DNA of 64,000 nt, taken from Varroa destructor. Taxonomy: Eukaryota; Arthropoda; Arachnida; Mesostigmata; Varroidae. Shown in pieces: positions 39,376 to 52,055 of this stretch (its first letter is position 1; the number at the start of each line of letters is the position of its first letter). The notes under the pieces are model-generated. The model saw nothing but the letters and a program-made list of their open reading frames with translations. It was not told the DNA's origin and made no database searches. A program made the translations under genes and the position numbers. The stretch spans positions 39,537,449 through 39,601,448 of the forward strand of contig NW_019211455.1 of the NCBI RefSeq assembly GCF_002443255.2. The letters run 5' to 3'.

Positions 39376-39654
39376 CTACGACCCTGACTCCAAGCCCTGC
39401 TTCGACAGCGTGTTCGAGACTAGCTACAAGATCTGTTCCTGGGCGTCGTTTGTATTTTCAGTGTGACTAGAGCCTAGTTCACAAAGTGTTGGATTGTCAA
39501 TGACGCCAGAAGATGCAGTAATCCCGTAGCGAATGACGACTCATCGTAGGTTTAATTCGGATAAGGAAGAGTCTTCCTCGAAGATCTGGAGTGTCAACCC
39601 TTCTTCGGTGCATTCTTTGTAAAACTCATAGACGTTGTGGATTCTTGACTTGGG
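39376..39654 (-). pseudogene. Coding-like relic upstream of gypsy pol
   Basis: On the minus strand the same phase is open from 39654 to about 39376 except for stops at 39541-39543 and 39424-39426. It is rich in Glu, Ser, Asp and Thr. Its place, a few hundred bases before the reverse transcriptase landmarks on the same strand, is where gypsy elements carry gag C-terminus or protease. However, I do not see the DTGA protease motif or a CCHC knuckle. The assignment rests on position and composition only. Confidence 0.25.
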
Positions 39655-42207
39655 TTAGCAGTTTGTACAACCAGGTCACATCGTAGCGGGTCACCGGCTC
39701 TGTCATTCGTGTCCCTGTCATTCGACTGCACTTCACCATTGGGAATTTTCTTGATCGTCACTTTTGAAACCATCGTGATTTGCCTGGAGATATTAGATTT
39801 GGGTTTTTTTTTGTGCTTATGTTTAGGTGTACTAACTACATTGTCCTTACAGCTGTGTCAGATATTCTCAATGATCTAACACTGTTTGACTGAGAGCGAT
39901 GCAAAAACGAGCTGCCTTTTTGAAAGTGTCCCGTTGGTGGCCTCGCAGTGTGATCCGAAAAGATAGAACAAAAGTTTGGACTCCAAGTGTAGCCTTACGG
40001 ATTTCGTAGAAAGTGACCCAACTGCTGCTATAAATTTCGTAATTGTAATCGCGCTTGGTACACTCAGGACACGATTTCGCTTTCCAGCGGCGTACTGTCT
40101 AGTTATTCGGTTGACCAGTGTTTTATATGAGTGATGCGGTCAGCTCGTCCCTTGTGGATCTGTCTCATCGCCATGTAGCATGCGACACGCTATTGTATCT
40201 ATCATAGCACAGACTGAGACCCTATCGTTTTTGCTACGAGATTGGACCCTTGCGACTGTGGAGCCTATGACATCAGATTTTTGTGTTTCCCTTCACCTGC
40301 TCAGGGTATGAAATCCGGCAGTCACTGCTGCGTTATTCACCAAAACTGTTAGTGATCAGGAGCCGCATCTGTTACTCCGCTTCTGTTTCAAAGATTGCGC
40401 TACCTACCCTAGCAGGATTTCTGAAAGGACATTAGAATCGGTTTTCGCGCTATCCTTTGGCTGAGTCGACGAAAATACAACAAATGAAATTTGAAAAAAT
40501 CGTGCGTAAGTCTACTGTCAACTCTTTCTCGTACTGTTTATGATAAGCACGGTGCCAATACGTACGTTTTCAAAGACTAATTATCTTCGACGCGCATCGA
40601 TGCACAAGCTTGCGATTTGCGGGAAACGCTTCCGATCTGTTCCGCAAAACCATAGTAATGGTGAAATATGGAGCTGTCTGGCGATGGAACCTTATTTGAA
40701 TTTTATCAGTTCTATAAGCGGGACTATCAAGCCGCCACTTCGTTACCCCCAGCAGCGTTGCTCTTGCAGTAATTCTAAGCGTTATTGAGGAACTGGTGAT
40801 TTCTCTCTAAAGAACTAACCGGTTATTATTTCTAAAGCCAGCGCAAATTTGTCAAAAGTATTTGCCGCCAGCGGTGAAAGGGCAGAGCAAAGTATTTGAA
40901 CTTGGTTCCGTAACTTGTCGGCATTAACAGAAGGAACTTCCCTTTTTCTACCGATCTATCTCGGAGGCAATCCACAACAAACGACTTTATTTGAACATAT
41001 GCGAATGCATTTTTTGCCAAAAAGCATAAAATAGAATCTCGGTTATTCATTTTTTATGATTTAGTAGTAACGACAAGTTAGCGTCAAGACAGAAAATTAT
41101 AGGATAGCAGGATTGTTGACTTCTCCCGATTTCAGCCCAGTGCATCTGTTTTATACCTACCAAACAAAAACAGTAGTTTGGATTGGAGACAGCATAATGG
41201 TCCGACATTTTGGGCATCATCTTGTGCGCTGAAGACCCGAAGTCGTTTTGTCTCATAAAAACACTATTCGATTTTCGGGTGGCGCCGATAGCGGCTTAAG
41301 AGTGAATACATTTTGGCAGACTCTACGCTACAAAATCATCCAGTTGAATTACGGTGTTTTTTTAAGTGTACATTAGGCCTTTATCGTACGAGAAGAAATC
41401 GACCACGAGATTAATCCCATGCCGACATTTCGCTGTTCATCAAAGGTCTGCAAGCTCATTTTGGACTCGTGGCAACCGCAACGTTCCCCGAAGGTCTCAG
41501 TAGAAGGGCGCAGGAGCTCGCAGTGTAATAGACGGTGAATTTTTTACCATGGGAGCGATTAGGAATAATGGCTGGAACGAGCCGAAAGCAGATAAACCGC
41601 CCTTTCCTTATGAATGGACACCTCTATGAACCTAGCAAGGGGTACATTTCTAAAACAATCGGCGCGTAGATTCAAATAAATTCAATCAAGTGGTCGAGAA
41701 CTGCTTTTGACTTATTTCAATTTATTAGTAGCCTATGTATTCACAAAAGATCGGCAGACATTTTCAAACTGCCGCATCGTTTATTCTATCAGCTATGGGC
41801 GGATCCTGTAGTCACCTTTTTTGGAAATTTGAAACATTTGCTTCTTCTGGTTTTCCCCAATTTTTTTAATTTTTCGATTTTTCCGACGTCCTTTTATGGG
41901 ATTAAAATCTGTCGAATCAGAACGCAGAATCTGCAGAAATCAGAACGTAATCGACAACGAGTATTCTAAAGGTAGCTTTTTGACAACGTATGGCAGCAAG
42001 GGGCCTTTTAGCAGAGCGCCCCATCGTGCGTGAAGGCGTCATCATCCCTAGGGAGCCCTTCGTGTACCTGGGCCAGCATCTTGCCCTTGATAACTTCAGT
42101 ACATTCTTCTTGGTCTAACAGTATTTTTGTGAACTGTATCGTTCCAGTGCGTTAATAAAAAATCATAGATCATATAATAACTTTAGGTGGATGTTTGTTT
42201 TTACACA

Positions 42208-42432
42208 TTACGCAGTTTTTGAAAAAGAGTTCGCTAATATCCCTAGGGTCTTGATTGGCATTTCTTCTAAGATATCAACTTGATTTGCCCAACAAAAGTG
42301 GGCTTGACTGTTCAACTGAAATTTCTTGGCAAGCCTGGTGTCTTTTGAACTCAGTCTCTTTGGATCGGCGACGAATTGCAATTTTCGATACGGTGGAACA
42401 CAGAGTCTTTTAATCTGCTCTGATAGAGACAT
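42208..42432 (-). CDS. Hypothetical ORF, 74 aa
   Basis: This is a complete ATG-to-stop frame on the minus strand, hydrophilic, with an alternating basic and acidic central part (Lys, Asp, Arg) and a Leu/Ile-rich tail. It lies between the gypsy and mariner relics and on the same strand as both. No domain was recognised and no splice sites are convincing. It might be a transposon scrap or noise. Confidence 0.13.
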   Translation of the reverse strand: MSLSEQIKRLCVPPYRKLQFVADPKRLSSKDTRLAKKFQLNSQAHFCWANQVDILEEMPIKTLGILANSFSKTA

Positions 42433-43139
42433 TATACGAGGCGAACTCTTAAACTTAAAAAAATTAGTCCGTAGATAATCACATGGTCCTCCTGCCTTGT
42501 CCCTTGCCTACACTTTTTTTGATTTTTGTGACAATAGCGGGAGGCCTTCGCTCGCTTCTCGGGTAGCGTTAGCAACTACATACTGGAAAGCATGAAACAC
42601 TTCGTCAATGCCGCGTGTGGTACGTCAAGGGAGCGGTATGCTAAACTGTGTTTTCTGCTTTTCACTTATTTTTTTTTTAACAATTTAACTATGGAAATAC
42701 TCAAAATCACCAGAAACCACTCAAATAAGCCAAGTAAACACATAAATAATACAACATAAACAGCACAAAATGTAAATAAATGTACACTCGTTGAAATTTA
42801 GTTATAGCAAGCTATTACGCCTGCGATCGTTAAACAACGACGACATGTTCTTTCAGTCTGAACATGTTTTTATTGCTATAGGTAAGATAGAATGAAGGCG
42901 CTTTCATAAGTTAGCCAGAGGAGCTGTCCTTAATATCCTAAATCCGGAGTTTAGAACATTAATTCAGCGGTAGGCTGAGCAAGTTTGCGTGAGCGTGCAG
43001 TCCCTTAAGCCTGAGAAATGTTGCAACTCAATAGACCATGCAAATAGTGATCGTTACTGATCCTGTGATATATCGGATTGTTTAAAAAGTAATAACCGTA
43101 AATTCAAGTATATATATTATGTGTCTTAAAACAATATGT

Positions 43140-43925
43140 CTAAACTAAACATGCGCCAGTTTCATCGATGACCATCGGCAATTTTTGGCAACACCATAAT
43201 TCCGTCGCTGTAGAACGAAAAAAAAAACGTGACCAGTGAAAAATGTTTGCATTCCTTGAGAAATTGAGACTATATAAGGTGTTCTGAAGAGATCGAAACA
43301 GAAAATAGTCTGATGATGCATGCGAGTTGTACGGCGGCTGCATTAAAAGTTCTCATTGAACTTCTCTCATCTGCTATGGTTCGATGTTTGCAGCAGAGAT
43401 CCGAATCGATTATTCGATCTTTTCCCAACCTCTGTAAACACATAGGGCACCCCTGTTAGTGCGAGTTTTGCCACAGATTGTGGAACACATCTTTTTTTTT
43501 TTTTTTCTATCTACACGTTATTGTCCCATGTAATTCAGTTTTTACTATCCGTAACCCACGACCATTTTGGAAATCGTTCGATTTCGTTGCGTAAAAAGCT
43601 CTGCAGATGGAAATACGACCGCGAAGACTTACTTTGCGCGTGGTACCCAAATATGGAGTTTTTTTTTTTTTTTTTTTCTAAAAAAACTGTCTTATGCTAG
43701 ATATTTAATTTCTCTGCGATATCATTGCTAGTCACGTGTCGGTCTTGCTCAACTTCTCGTGCTTTCATCAACTTTTCCCGTAATTGGTCGATTACTACGA
43801 AGAACATCTTTCGCAGAACAAAGGCGACAGGACTATTGTTAAACCATTTTTTCCGACAACTCATCTTGACCATAAACATCACAACTTACTCGTGGACCTG
43901 GGCACCATTTGTGCTTTTACTGTAA
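43140..43925 (-). pseudogene. Decayed mariner-type transposase
   Basis: Two ends of a mariner transposase lie on the minus strand in the right order. At about 43700-43890 a frame carries EVEQDRHVTSNDIAEKLNI, matching the second helix-turn-helix of mariner proteins (xxxEDRRVTxxDIAExLxIS). Just upstream, in a shifted phase, VYGQDELSEKMV matches the preceding YGxxxLSxxxV segment. At about 43140-43340 another frame carries PPYNSHASSDYFLFRSLQN, matching the last catalytic block (HPPYSPDLAPSDYHLFxSLxN), followed by residues that fit the family tail to the stop. In the catalytic block the aspartate of SPDLAPSD is missing or displaced, though SDY remains. The middle is interrupted by stops, frame changes and two long T/A homopolymers (near 43490-43506 and 43660-43678), so the copy is inactive. 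Expected intact length is about 350 residues. Terminal inverted repeats were not found. Confidence 0.68.
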
Positions 43926-44849
43926 TAAAATGACGAGATATAAAGACCCTTTGCAGAAATGTCACTCTTTTACAAGTCGTTCTTTATTGGATTTGAATAA
44001 AAGCCTTTCAGTGACGTCAACATTCTTATTATAGTCGAATCTCAGCGCTCAAATAACCCCAATGCCGACCCGGCTCAACTTATATTACCTGAGATACGTG
44101 ATCTTGAAGGTCAATACTTTTTTGACGGCCCAATATTGTTTTAAAGAAATACGAATTTCACCATAAGGTATATGGCTGAAATTACTATGGTACAATTAGC
44201 ATTGCACACCCAGTAAGTATTCATGTTGACGACATGACTGGCTACGCATTACACTGCGTTGAGTAAATTCTGGATTTCCCTATCGAAGTTGTCTCAATTG
44301 AGGACTAAATCCAACAGTGTGTGTAACTTCGGGTAATACGACGAAGTTTTCCGGTTCTTAACCTGTGGCAGTAGGCGCAAATGGAGTCAATACTTGTTGA
44401 AAGTTTCTTACTAGCTTAGTTAGTAGGACATGTGTGAGCTTCCGGCAGGTGGAATGACCCCGTGCCAAACCCTGTACATACCCAGAGAGTTAATCATAAT
44501 TTCAACAAATTAACCGTCTATCAAATTGATTAGATCTTCCAGATAGATTAGACGTGTAGGAAGACCAACTCGAGTATATTCAAAGCATTGGCAAGGGTAG
44601 AAGATAGTCGATTTAGGCACGTGTATAGGATGGAAAGTTACTGCAGAGCCAATTCGCAACAGAAAGACCCTTTACAGTTGTTAAGTATTGCTTCAGACGA
44701 TTAGCCTGGTCACACAGACATAAATATAGACTACCACATAGACGGTAAGCATCCCCCTATAATGCAAGTCTTACGTTCTGTATCGTCGTTAAGCGTTCAA
44801 TTAGACGGCTGGCAACGCCAACGCAAAACAAAGTGTGCCTATGCGCAGG

Positions 44850-44923
44850 TTCGAACATAGACCACTACTGAGTAAGTAATTTCGCCGGATGTTCTTAGGG
44901 GCACGTTGTGGTCTAGGTTCGAA
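44850..44923. repeat. 14-bp imperfect inverted repeat around a 46-base spacer
   Basis: The 14 bases at 44850-44863 are the reverse complement of 44910-44923 with one mismatch. Both arms contain a TTCGAA core. The right arm overlaps the B-box-like start of the interspersed repeat at 44909-44979. Confidence 0.6.
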
Positions 44924-44979
44924 TCCTGGTGTAGACACATAAAGTTTTGTACTGGGAACTAGCCGTTTGATAGAATGCC
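44909..44979 (+). repeat. Interspersed repeat copy A (B-box core)
   Basis: The segment contains GGTTCGAATCC, a textbook B-box, followed by GTGTAGACACA and a tail ending GAATGCC. It aligns along about 70 bases with 50769-50842, with roughly three quarters of positions matching by eye and only small gaps. Both copies point the same way. The B-box core suggests a tRNA-derived SINE family, but an A-box is not clear in either copy. Confidence 0.6.
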
Positions 44980-46708
44980 TTACAGTAGTAAATAAGCATC
45001 CGCGACATAGCAAGTGGATGGCCGATGTCCGAGCCTGTATCGGTGCGTCTAATCTCAGAGCCTTAATATTGTCATGTTAGCATGTCATCTTATATGTATT
45101 TATTATTTATAAGATACATTATAATTTTGATAATAGAACGTTTTTACGCGAACACGCCTGTTTACGGGCAGGTTCTCTCCTGCAGTAAATTTTATCGCTG
45201 GCTGATTAGGTCGGCATATAGTGATCGAGTCACGCATGATCTCCGTCGGTCACAACAGTTTGGGTCGGCCTAATGGCTAATTACTCGTCAAATTTTGCAA
45301 AACAGTAACAATCTTTAGCTTTTTCCAGCATCGATTGGGCATTAGCATTGTGGATTAGGCATCATCAAGGACTCTAAAGAAGATTTAAATAAAGTGGATA
45401 GAAATGGAAAAAGGTGTCTAGCAAAGAAAATCATTCCGTTCATTATTATAGGTCACGACAAGCTATTTAACAGAAAAGAATTTCTTACAATGACTGCTAA
45501 TTAATAATGATAAAACAAGCGATAATAGACCTTGGGTAAAGAATAAATTTAAGGTATAGAACTTTACGTTCTTTACTAGAAATAGTAAACAATAGAACCT
45601 TGCCGCTACAAGTTCGTCGTGGAGTAAAATTTGAAAACAAATCGATGACAAGTGGCATAATGTTCTGTCAGGACATAACATGCTAACGCCTTTTTTTAAA
45701 TAGACCTTCGATCACTTTAGATCGAGTCGCCCTTTGTTGCTTTTCGTTTCGATTCGGGCTATACAATAAGCTTCAATTAATCCGTGAGGATCACGTCGTA
45801 TACGTATAATGACTAAGTCTCCGGGTCAATTTCAGTACGATAAAAACAAACGCGGCCATGCCGCATTGATTTACTAATAACTCAGATGCAATCGTACTTC
45901 TATACAATTAAGGTAAAAGTCTCCTTGACTCATGATACCTATGTACTTTGATATGCGAAAGACAGCCTAACTAATTCGAGATTCATAAATAACTTCGACG
46001 ACGTTAAACTTAGACAGCGCGTACATGCAATTTACGGCAAATTTCATTAAGATTGGTCGGGGAAATTTACTCTGGGTAATACTTTCACTATTCAGATGTC
46101 TCACTATGAGTGGAGTAATTTCTAAGTCGTTCAAAGATACATTTTACGGTTATGATAATACTAGTCATTGTCATAATCATTATAGGTTCACTATTGCCTA
46201 AAACCAGATGTGGCGATAGTAAGGCTTGGTGGATACTGCTGTGTAAATATATAATACACCAGTATAATTAATTTAGAGCGTTTAAGCTAAGTAGCACATT
46301 TTCCGTGCGCAGTAATTTCCTTCTGCGGCGATACAGGTGTTTTTTAGCAAGTAAAAATTAGCATTTTTCTTGCAGCAATTGAAAACCCCAAACCCCGTAA
46401 GCAGTTATTCATCTAAACAGACGAGTCCACAATCGCAGTGGGCGCCGTTTAGAAAAAACGTTTTTTCGACGCTTCAGGCCGCATGCCGGTGAGCAAACCG
46501 ATCAATCGATCGACTGGCCTTTTTTCTTAGCTGTTAAACAAAGCCCATTTTCATATACTGTATTAATCCATCTAAATATATAAATGGCGACGCACTAATA
46601 GTAACACAAATACGATTTATCATGCAAAGAGCTCTACGTATATATATATATAACGATTGCAACAGAAACGTTTAGGTTATTGGCTTAGGGTTATTAAAAA
46701 AAAGTACA

Positions 46709-46761
46709 GCAGTTTATAATGGTGCCATTCCTTTATGAGAGATGGCACCATTATAAACTGC
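46709..46761. repeat. 20-bp perfect hairpin, 13-base loop
   Basis: Positions 46709-46728 and 46742-46761 are exact reverse complements over 20 bases, separated by 13 bases. This is the best intramolecular hairpin seen in the window. It could be the core of a palindromic mobile element, a fold-back repeat, or a small hairpin RNA. A perfect stem with no bulges argues against a conserved animal microRNA, which usually has a longer imperfect stem. Confidence 0.9.
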
Positions 46762-47027
46762 CGAGAGATGTTGGCATATAGTAGAAATACACAGCTGGCT
46801 TTTACGAGTTCAGTCCACATGGGAATCATCCTAGCCGCATAAAGAATCATAGGATTAGCATAGTAAACGCGAGATCAAACTAATAAGCGGCCAGCGTTCA
46901 TAATGGACGATGTCACAGAGCTAACCCTAACGAGATTTTTTTTCGCAGTCAACGTTGAAGGACCATCTTCTTCAAGTGAGTGCTTCGAATCTAGTTGTTT
47001 AACATAACTATTCATTTTAACCTGACC

Positions 47028-47045
47028 TATATATATATATATATA
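47028..47045. repeat. TA microsatellite
   Basis: Nine TA units in tandem. Confidence 0.9.
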
Positions 47046-47617
47046 CATACGGATATTTGCTTTGTTTTCTTTAGGGTTACATAGCCTATAAGTAAGCCTA
47101 TAGTAAGGTTACATACACATTTCAAAGGAATATGTCTATAACTATGCTACTTCTGAAGAGATTTGGGACATCCAAACGATTCTGTTACGGTAGATTGTAG
47201 ATAAACACAGGTCAGACCGGCTGATCTACGCCGGTGCTGTTACTAGGGTGAAATTAGCAAGATTGCCAAGTGTCCACAAAGTGGCCGATGCACCAAAACA
47301 CAGGTAGAAACTATAAGCTGTAACGTACGGCAAAAATTGGTAGTACGTTGGCATACTTACTTCTGTAATACGTAAAAGGTCTATTGAGCATACTTTTAAT
47401 TCACTACCTTTCATCTATAATAAAATGCCTCATTTTGCAGTACGTGCTTTTGTGCTATTCATATAACAGCTCTCTCTTCTATCGTATTTCCATTGACATG
47501 ATCCGGGTTCATTGGAATAACTGTCTTCGACGACAGTTAAAACGAAAAATCACTAAAATAGCAAAACGGCATTGAATTTATGTACACTGTTCCCGACTAT
47601 TTCTATCGACATGCTTT

Positions 47618-47636
47618 TATATATATATATATATAT
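47618..47636. repeat. TA microsatellite
   Basis: About nine TA units in tandem. Confidence 0.9.
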
Positions 47637-50600
47637 GAAGGAGGTAGGCTAAAAGTAAGAGCGAAACTAGTTATAATTCGAAACTTGTCTATGTGTTTAC
47701 TTTTTCTCCAACGTAAGGTTATTTCTGCCCCATTTCGTGTGTGTATATGAATGTGACCAGCTACAATTATAATAAATTGATTTCCGAGCACGAATGTGCC
47801 AAGCTGTAAGGAAGACCTGAATGGAAAATGCTGCTCCATGCTTCGACATAGGTCTCAAAGCGTTTTGCGATAGTACTCCTTTATTTGATCGATCAGAATC
47901 GAAAAATCAAATAAAAAAAACAGTACCTACAGATATACCTATTTATTAATTAATTCACATTACATGCTGATATAATATGGATTTTCGAGACGGACAACGA
48001 CTATAAACCAACTTCTTGCGTCTAAGTGTTTATTTTTTTTTTTTAATAATTAGTGCTTCAGTAGATTGCTTTTGGCTTCCCGCGACCTCCATCAGTGTGA
48101 GGATTGTATCAAGATAATTAATAATACTGATTTTTCTTAAGATAAGTCTAGCTATACGTATGGATGACTTCGAACATCATTTTTCATATGCATCTTATGC
48201 CATCGGCTTCGTCAGCGTCCTTATAGGAAATCTCGACTGCTCACTCATGAAGTGAGACACGCACAGAGAACAAAGCGTGAGTACAAACTCCACAGTGATA
48301 TCACTGCCGAGATGGCAGGCCCCTTGATAAGCTCGTCGTTGTTATCAGCCAGTGTCCATTGTGCAGATCGGCATATTGTCCGAGTTGCACGATGTCCACA
48401 TCTAAGCTATTGGGCTGTCTGGATATAAGGGCCATTGAGCATGTACAACACACGCACAATATAAGATTGTCTTTTTTCTCTTAGTGTTTTTTTTATTCAC
48501 TGACGCTCGTGGCGACCCTGATCAACGTTCCACGTAATAAGTGTTTCAAGTTCACGCCTACTTCTGTTGTAGTTACAAACTATTTTAGACAAAACACCAA
48601 ACGAAATACATGGTTTACCAGTTCACCGTCACAGGGACAACAACTATAGCTAATATTTCCTCATGTGGCAGATGACAACCAGAGAGAAATTGATGACTCT
48701 TCGAACACAAATTGAAATCGATGTGGAAGCTATGATGGAGAAGCGGGTAAATTAAGACGTTTAACGCGTGAGAGCCTCCTTGCCAATGACCTGGCAGGGT
48801 AGCGATTCAGACGCCAAGCCAATTGGCACTAAATACACCAAGGTTGGAACTAGTGTACGTAAGATTGAACTTAACTTAATTTCGAGATGATAAATTGTGA
48901 AAAGAATTAGGATTTGCAGTTAATTTACATTGATGTATTGAATCATCGAAGAAACCAATGAACGGACGGTTCTTTTACCACGCGTAATACAGTTTATCAT
49001 TTCTGACGTGAGAGCACTACTTCGAAATAGACTGGTTCTTGGGTTCTCGTTCATTGTTTCATGTTATTCTTGCTTTTGCATTTTACTTGTTGGAAAATTT
49101 TTGTCTGAGAAAAGTTTTAGCTTTCTTAGTTGTTTTAGATTCTTGTTTGGGCACGTTCAGCCGCAGCCAACTCAGTCTGCTTTAATTTGTTCCTGATCTT
49201 ATGATCAGTTCGCTACAGGGCGAGATACACTACAGGAAGTCAACTGATCTGGTAACTTGAATCGGATTTAGCTCTTTACGAGTCGGAACTCTTAAAAAAA
49301 AGTCTGCTTTTCGTAGATCGGTTTTTCTCTATTTTTTTCTTTAATAAATATGAAGTATTTAAAGACCCGTATGTCTATTTGTGCTTGTCATTCCGCCTTA
49401 ATTCAGTTGTGTTACGCTCAGGTACAAACCTGAAATAACATGAAACTTTTACATTTTCGATAGAGGTTAAAGTTTTCTTAAGTTTACGAATAATATTCGT
49501 CCGTTTCATTCCGCAGTTGAAAAAAAACTTTGTAGCATTAATGAAAATGATGAATCTTGAGTACGGGATCTATGATGGAGGATACAGATAAACAAAAAGA
49601 CGAGAAAAAAAGCCTTTTTTATATTCTAATTAGGCAAGAGCGGTTCTAGCCGAGGCACTTGGGTGTGTGTCATTTATTTTTGTTGGGACGACCGTTTTTC
49701 CCAAACTTTGCGCTGCAAGCAAAATTATCGGTAACAGCAATTGCTTGTACAACACGTATTGGTAATTCTAAGCCCTATGTGAGTGTCCAGATTGTTGTCA
49801 CTGTTTTTGTAGTGGCGTAATGGCAAGGTATTTCCTTTCTAGACCTACGCCACGTGGTCGTTTAGACCCGAAACCGAAAAGGAGGCAGTGGGCTGACACA
49901 GTCCTCAACGCTAGAACCAAATGCTTATCGCTGACAATTAAAATCAACGCAGGACGCTCGGTAACTAGGGTTGACGCTAGTGGTTCAAAAATCATCAGCT
50001 ATATTGTAAAAGTGATTGGCGATGGGGAGAAAAAAAAATTTTGAGAACGATTAGACAGGTGGGTTTAAGCATCAATATGCATTAGTTTTATATGATAAAA
50101 TTTTGGGTGTTTATGATCGTCTACTATGTCAGCATTGCACCGTAGAACAGTTGAAAACTTTCGCTACTTCGTAACAAAAGGACAGATTTATTTGTATCGT
50201 TGCTTGGAGTCAACGATCCTTGGATTTTCCATCCATCGACTTGATTTAGCTACTGCGCCGGCAAAGCTGTTTGCGGTTTAAATGTTAAGAATGTTCGAGC
50301 AAACATTTAGCTGTTGTCGAAATCAATGTATCTAGCCGATATTGTCCTTGGAGAGCACGATTGGCTATTTTGATTAAGACGTACTTTTTTCATCGAAACC
50401 TGCGTAAACCCACGTACGTTGGCTCTTTAACCAGCCAGTTCGTTAATCATTCTGAGTCCTGACACTGTATCGGAAAAAACAAAGAGAGGATATTCGACTA
50501 TGTTCACGTGTACCATTAGTCAATTCAAAAAACGTATCTCGTTTAACTATATACGCAATAAATAATTGGGTGCTTAATACAATACACCTATCGTCTTCGG

Positions 50601-50768
50601 CTGATATTATAAATTTGTATTTTTTAGGTAGAAACGAGGTCGGAGGGACGCAAATACAGGTTGTGTAGCTTTGATGCTAGACGGGCACCTCATGGCCGCC
50701 GTAGCAGTGACCAAATAAACTCCAAAGAAGCTGTTTATGTTCAGGCCCAGGATCAGCCCAGAAAACAC

Positions 50769-50842
50769 TGGTAGTCTAGGCTCGAATCCGGATGTAGACG
50801 CATTTCATTTCGTGCTGGAAGCTACCCGTCTGAAGTAATACC
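50769..50842 (+). repeat. Interspersed repeat copy B (B-box core)
   Basis: This is the diverged partner of 44909-44979. It shares the block TCTAGGxTCGAATCC, then GTAGAC, and a shared tail (CTGG-AxCTAxCCGT). The B-box has one change (GGCTCGAATCC), and there is a two-base insertion near the start relative to copy A. About 5.8 kb separates the copies. Confidence 0.6.
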
Positions 50843-52030
50843 TATCGGTTAAAACGCAGTGATGTAGATAGAACACGGACAATTTCTCTCGGTACATTCT
50901 CTAACGCGTATATGTGACATAAAACCAATATCATATGGGCAAATCTGCTGCTGATCAAAGCAGGAGCTAATTTTACTAGCTTTCTCGACTCTATTTGCCG
51001 ATGCGTATGATATATCTTCTAATTTTCTTGACTTGTGTTGGCATAATAGAATGCAGGCATTGCAGAGGAGGGTACGTTATACAACAGCTGAGTCGGTAGA
51101 TTGTTTATTATGTCATGATATAAACCGCATTGTATGGGTCTGCCTTTGATGTACGCAAATAATGCGTGCAGCACGATGTATGGGCAGCACAGCGGCCAAG
51201 AATGGCAGTCTCATTCCTGAGATTCATTACCGCGATCTATCGCTTTCAAAAGTTTAGTTTATTTCCAGTGTAACTGTGTTTATCTGTAGAGCTGCGTAAA
51301 TCTCTTCATTAATGCTCACGCAGAGATAAGCTTAAAAAGCAGACCCAACGCAACTATTTCAGGGGCTGACTTGTGAAAACTATGATATGTATGGGTGTCA
51401 TTATAAAAATGTTAATAAAGTTTGCACCCGACAGCTGCGGCTGTTCAGTGAAAATGGGAAATTTTTATAGCGAATCAATTTTCTTTTCCGTTCCACGTTT
51501 TTATGATTTGCGAAAATAGAAATGCCTATAGATACTGTTTTATTTCTAAGAAATGAGTGCGTGCGTTTGTTATCTAGCAACATCGATTTTATTGACTTCC
51601 TTGTACGCGAACTCGCCCCAAACTGAATTAGAAATTGAATAATTAAATAATAAGAAAAAAAAATTATTGCTATATAAAATGAAAAACATGGCCTAAAATA
51701 TATATGGGATTCAGACTGGCTGGATAGCGATATAGGTTCGATGGCGTGCAAGACCCTTTATATTTGATCATTGCATAGTTAGCGTTTACTGCAGCTCCCG
51801 TTGGTTTCCATTAATATTTTGTACTGCATTGGGATTTCGTTCAGCCTTTAAAACAGACGAAGTTTCAATTCGGTATAGACGAGGTAGAGTTGTTACGGAT
51901 ATTGGCAATGGTATCCGTAGAGTGTCGATACCGGAAAACGCGAATCTGGATAGCTGTAAATAATTCATTTTCCATGAAGGCTGATAAATATATAGTCAAT
52001 GCACTGTGTCTCTACCCAATGAAGGTCTGT

Positions 52031-52055
52031 ACTCATTCATATTTTATGAATGAGT
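52031..52055. repeat. 10-bp perfect hairpin, 5-base loop
   Basis: ACTCATTCAT and ATGAATGAGT flank ATTTT. This is a short, tight stem-loop with no assigned function. Confidence 0.7.
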
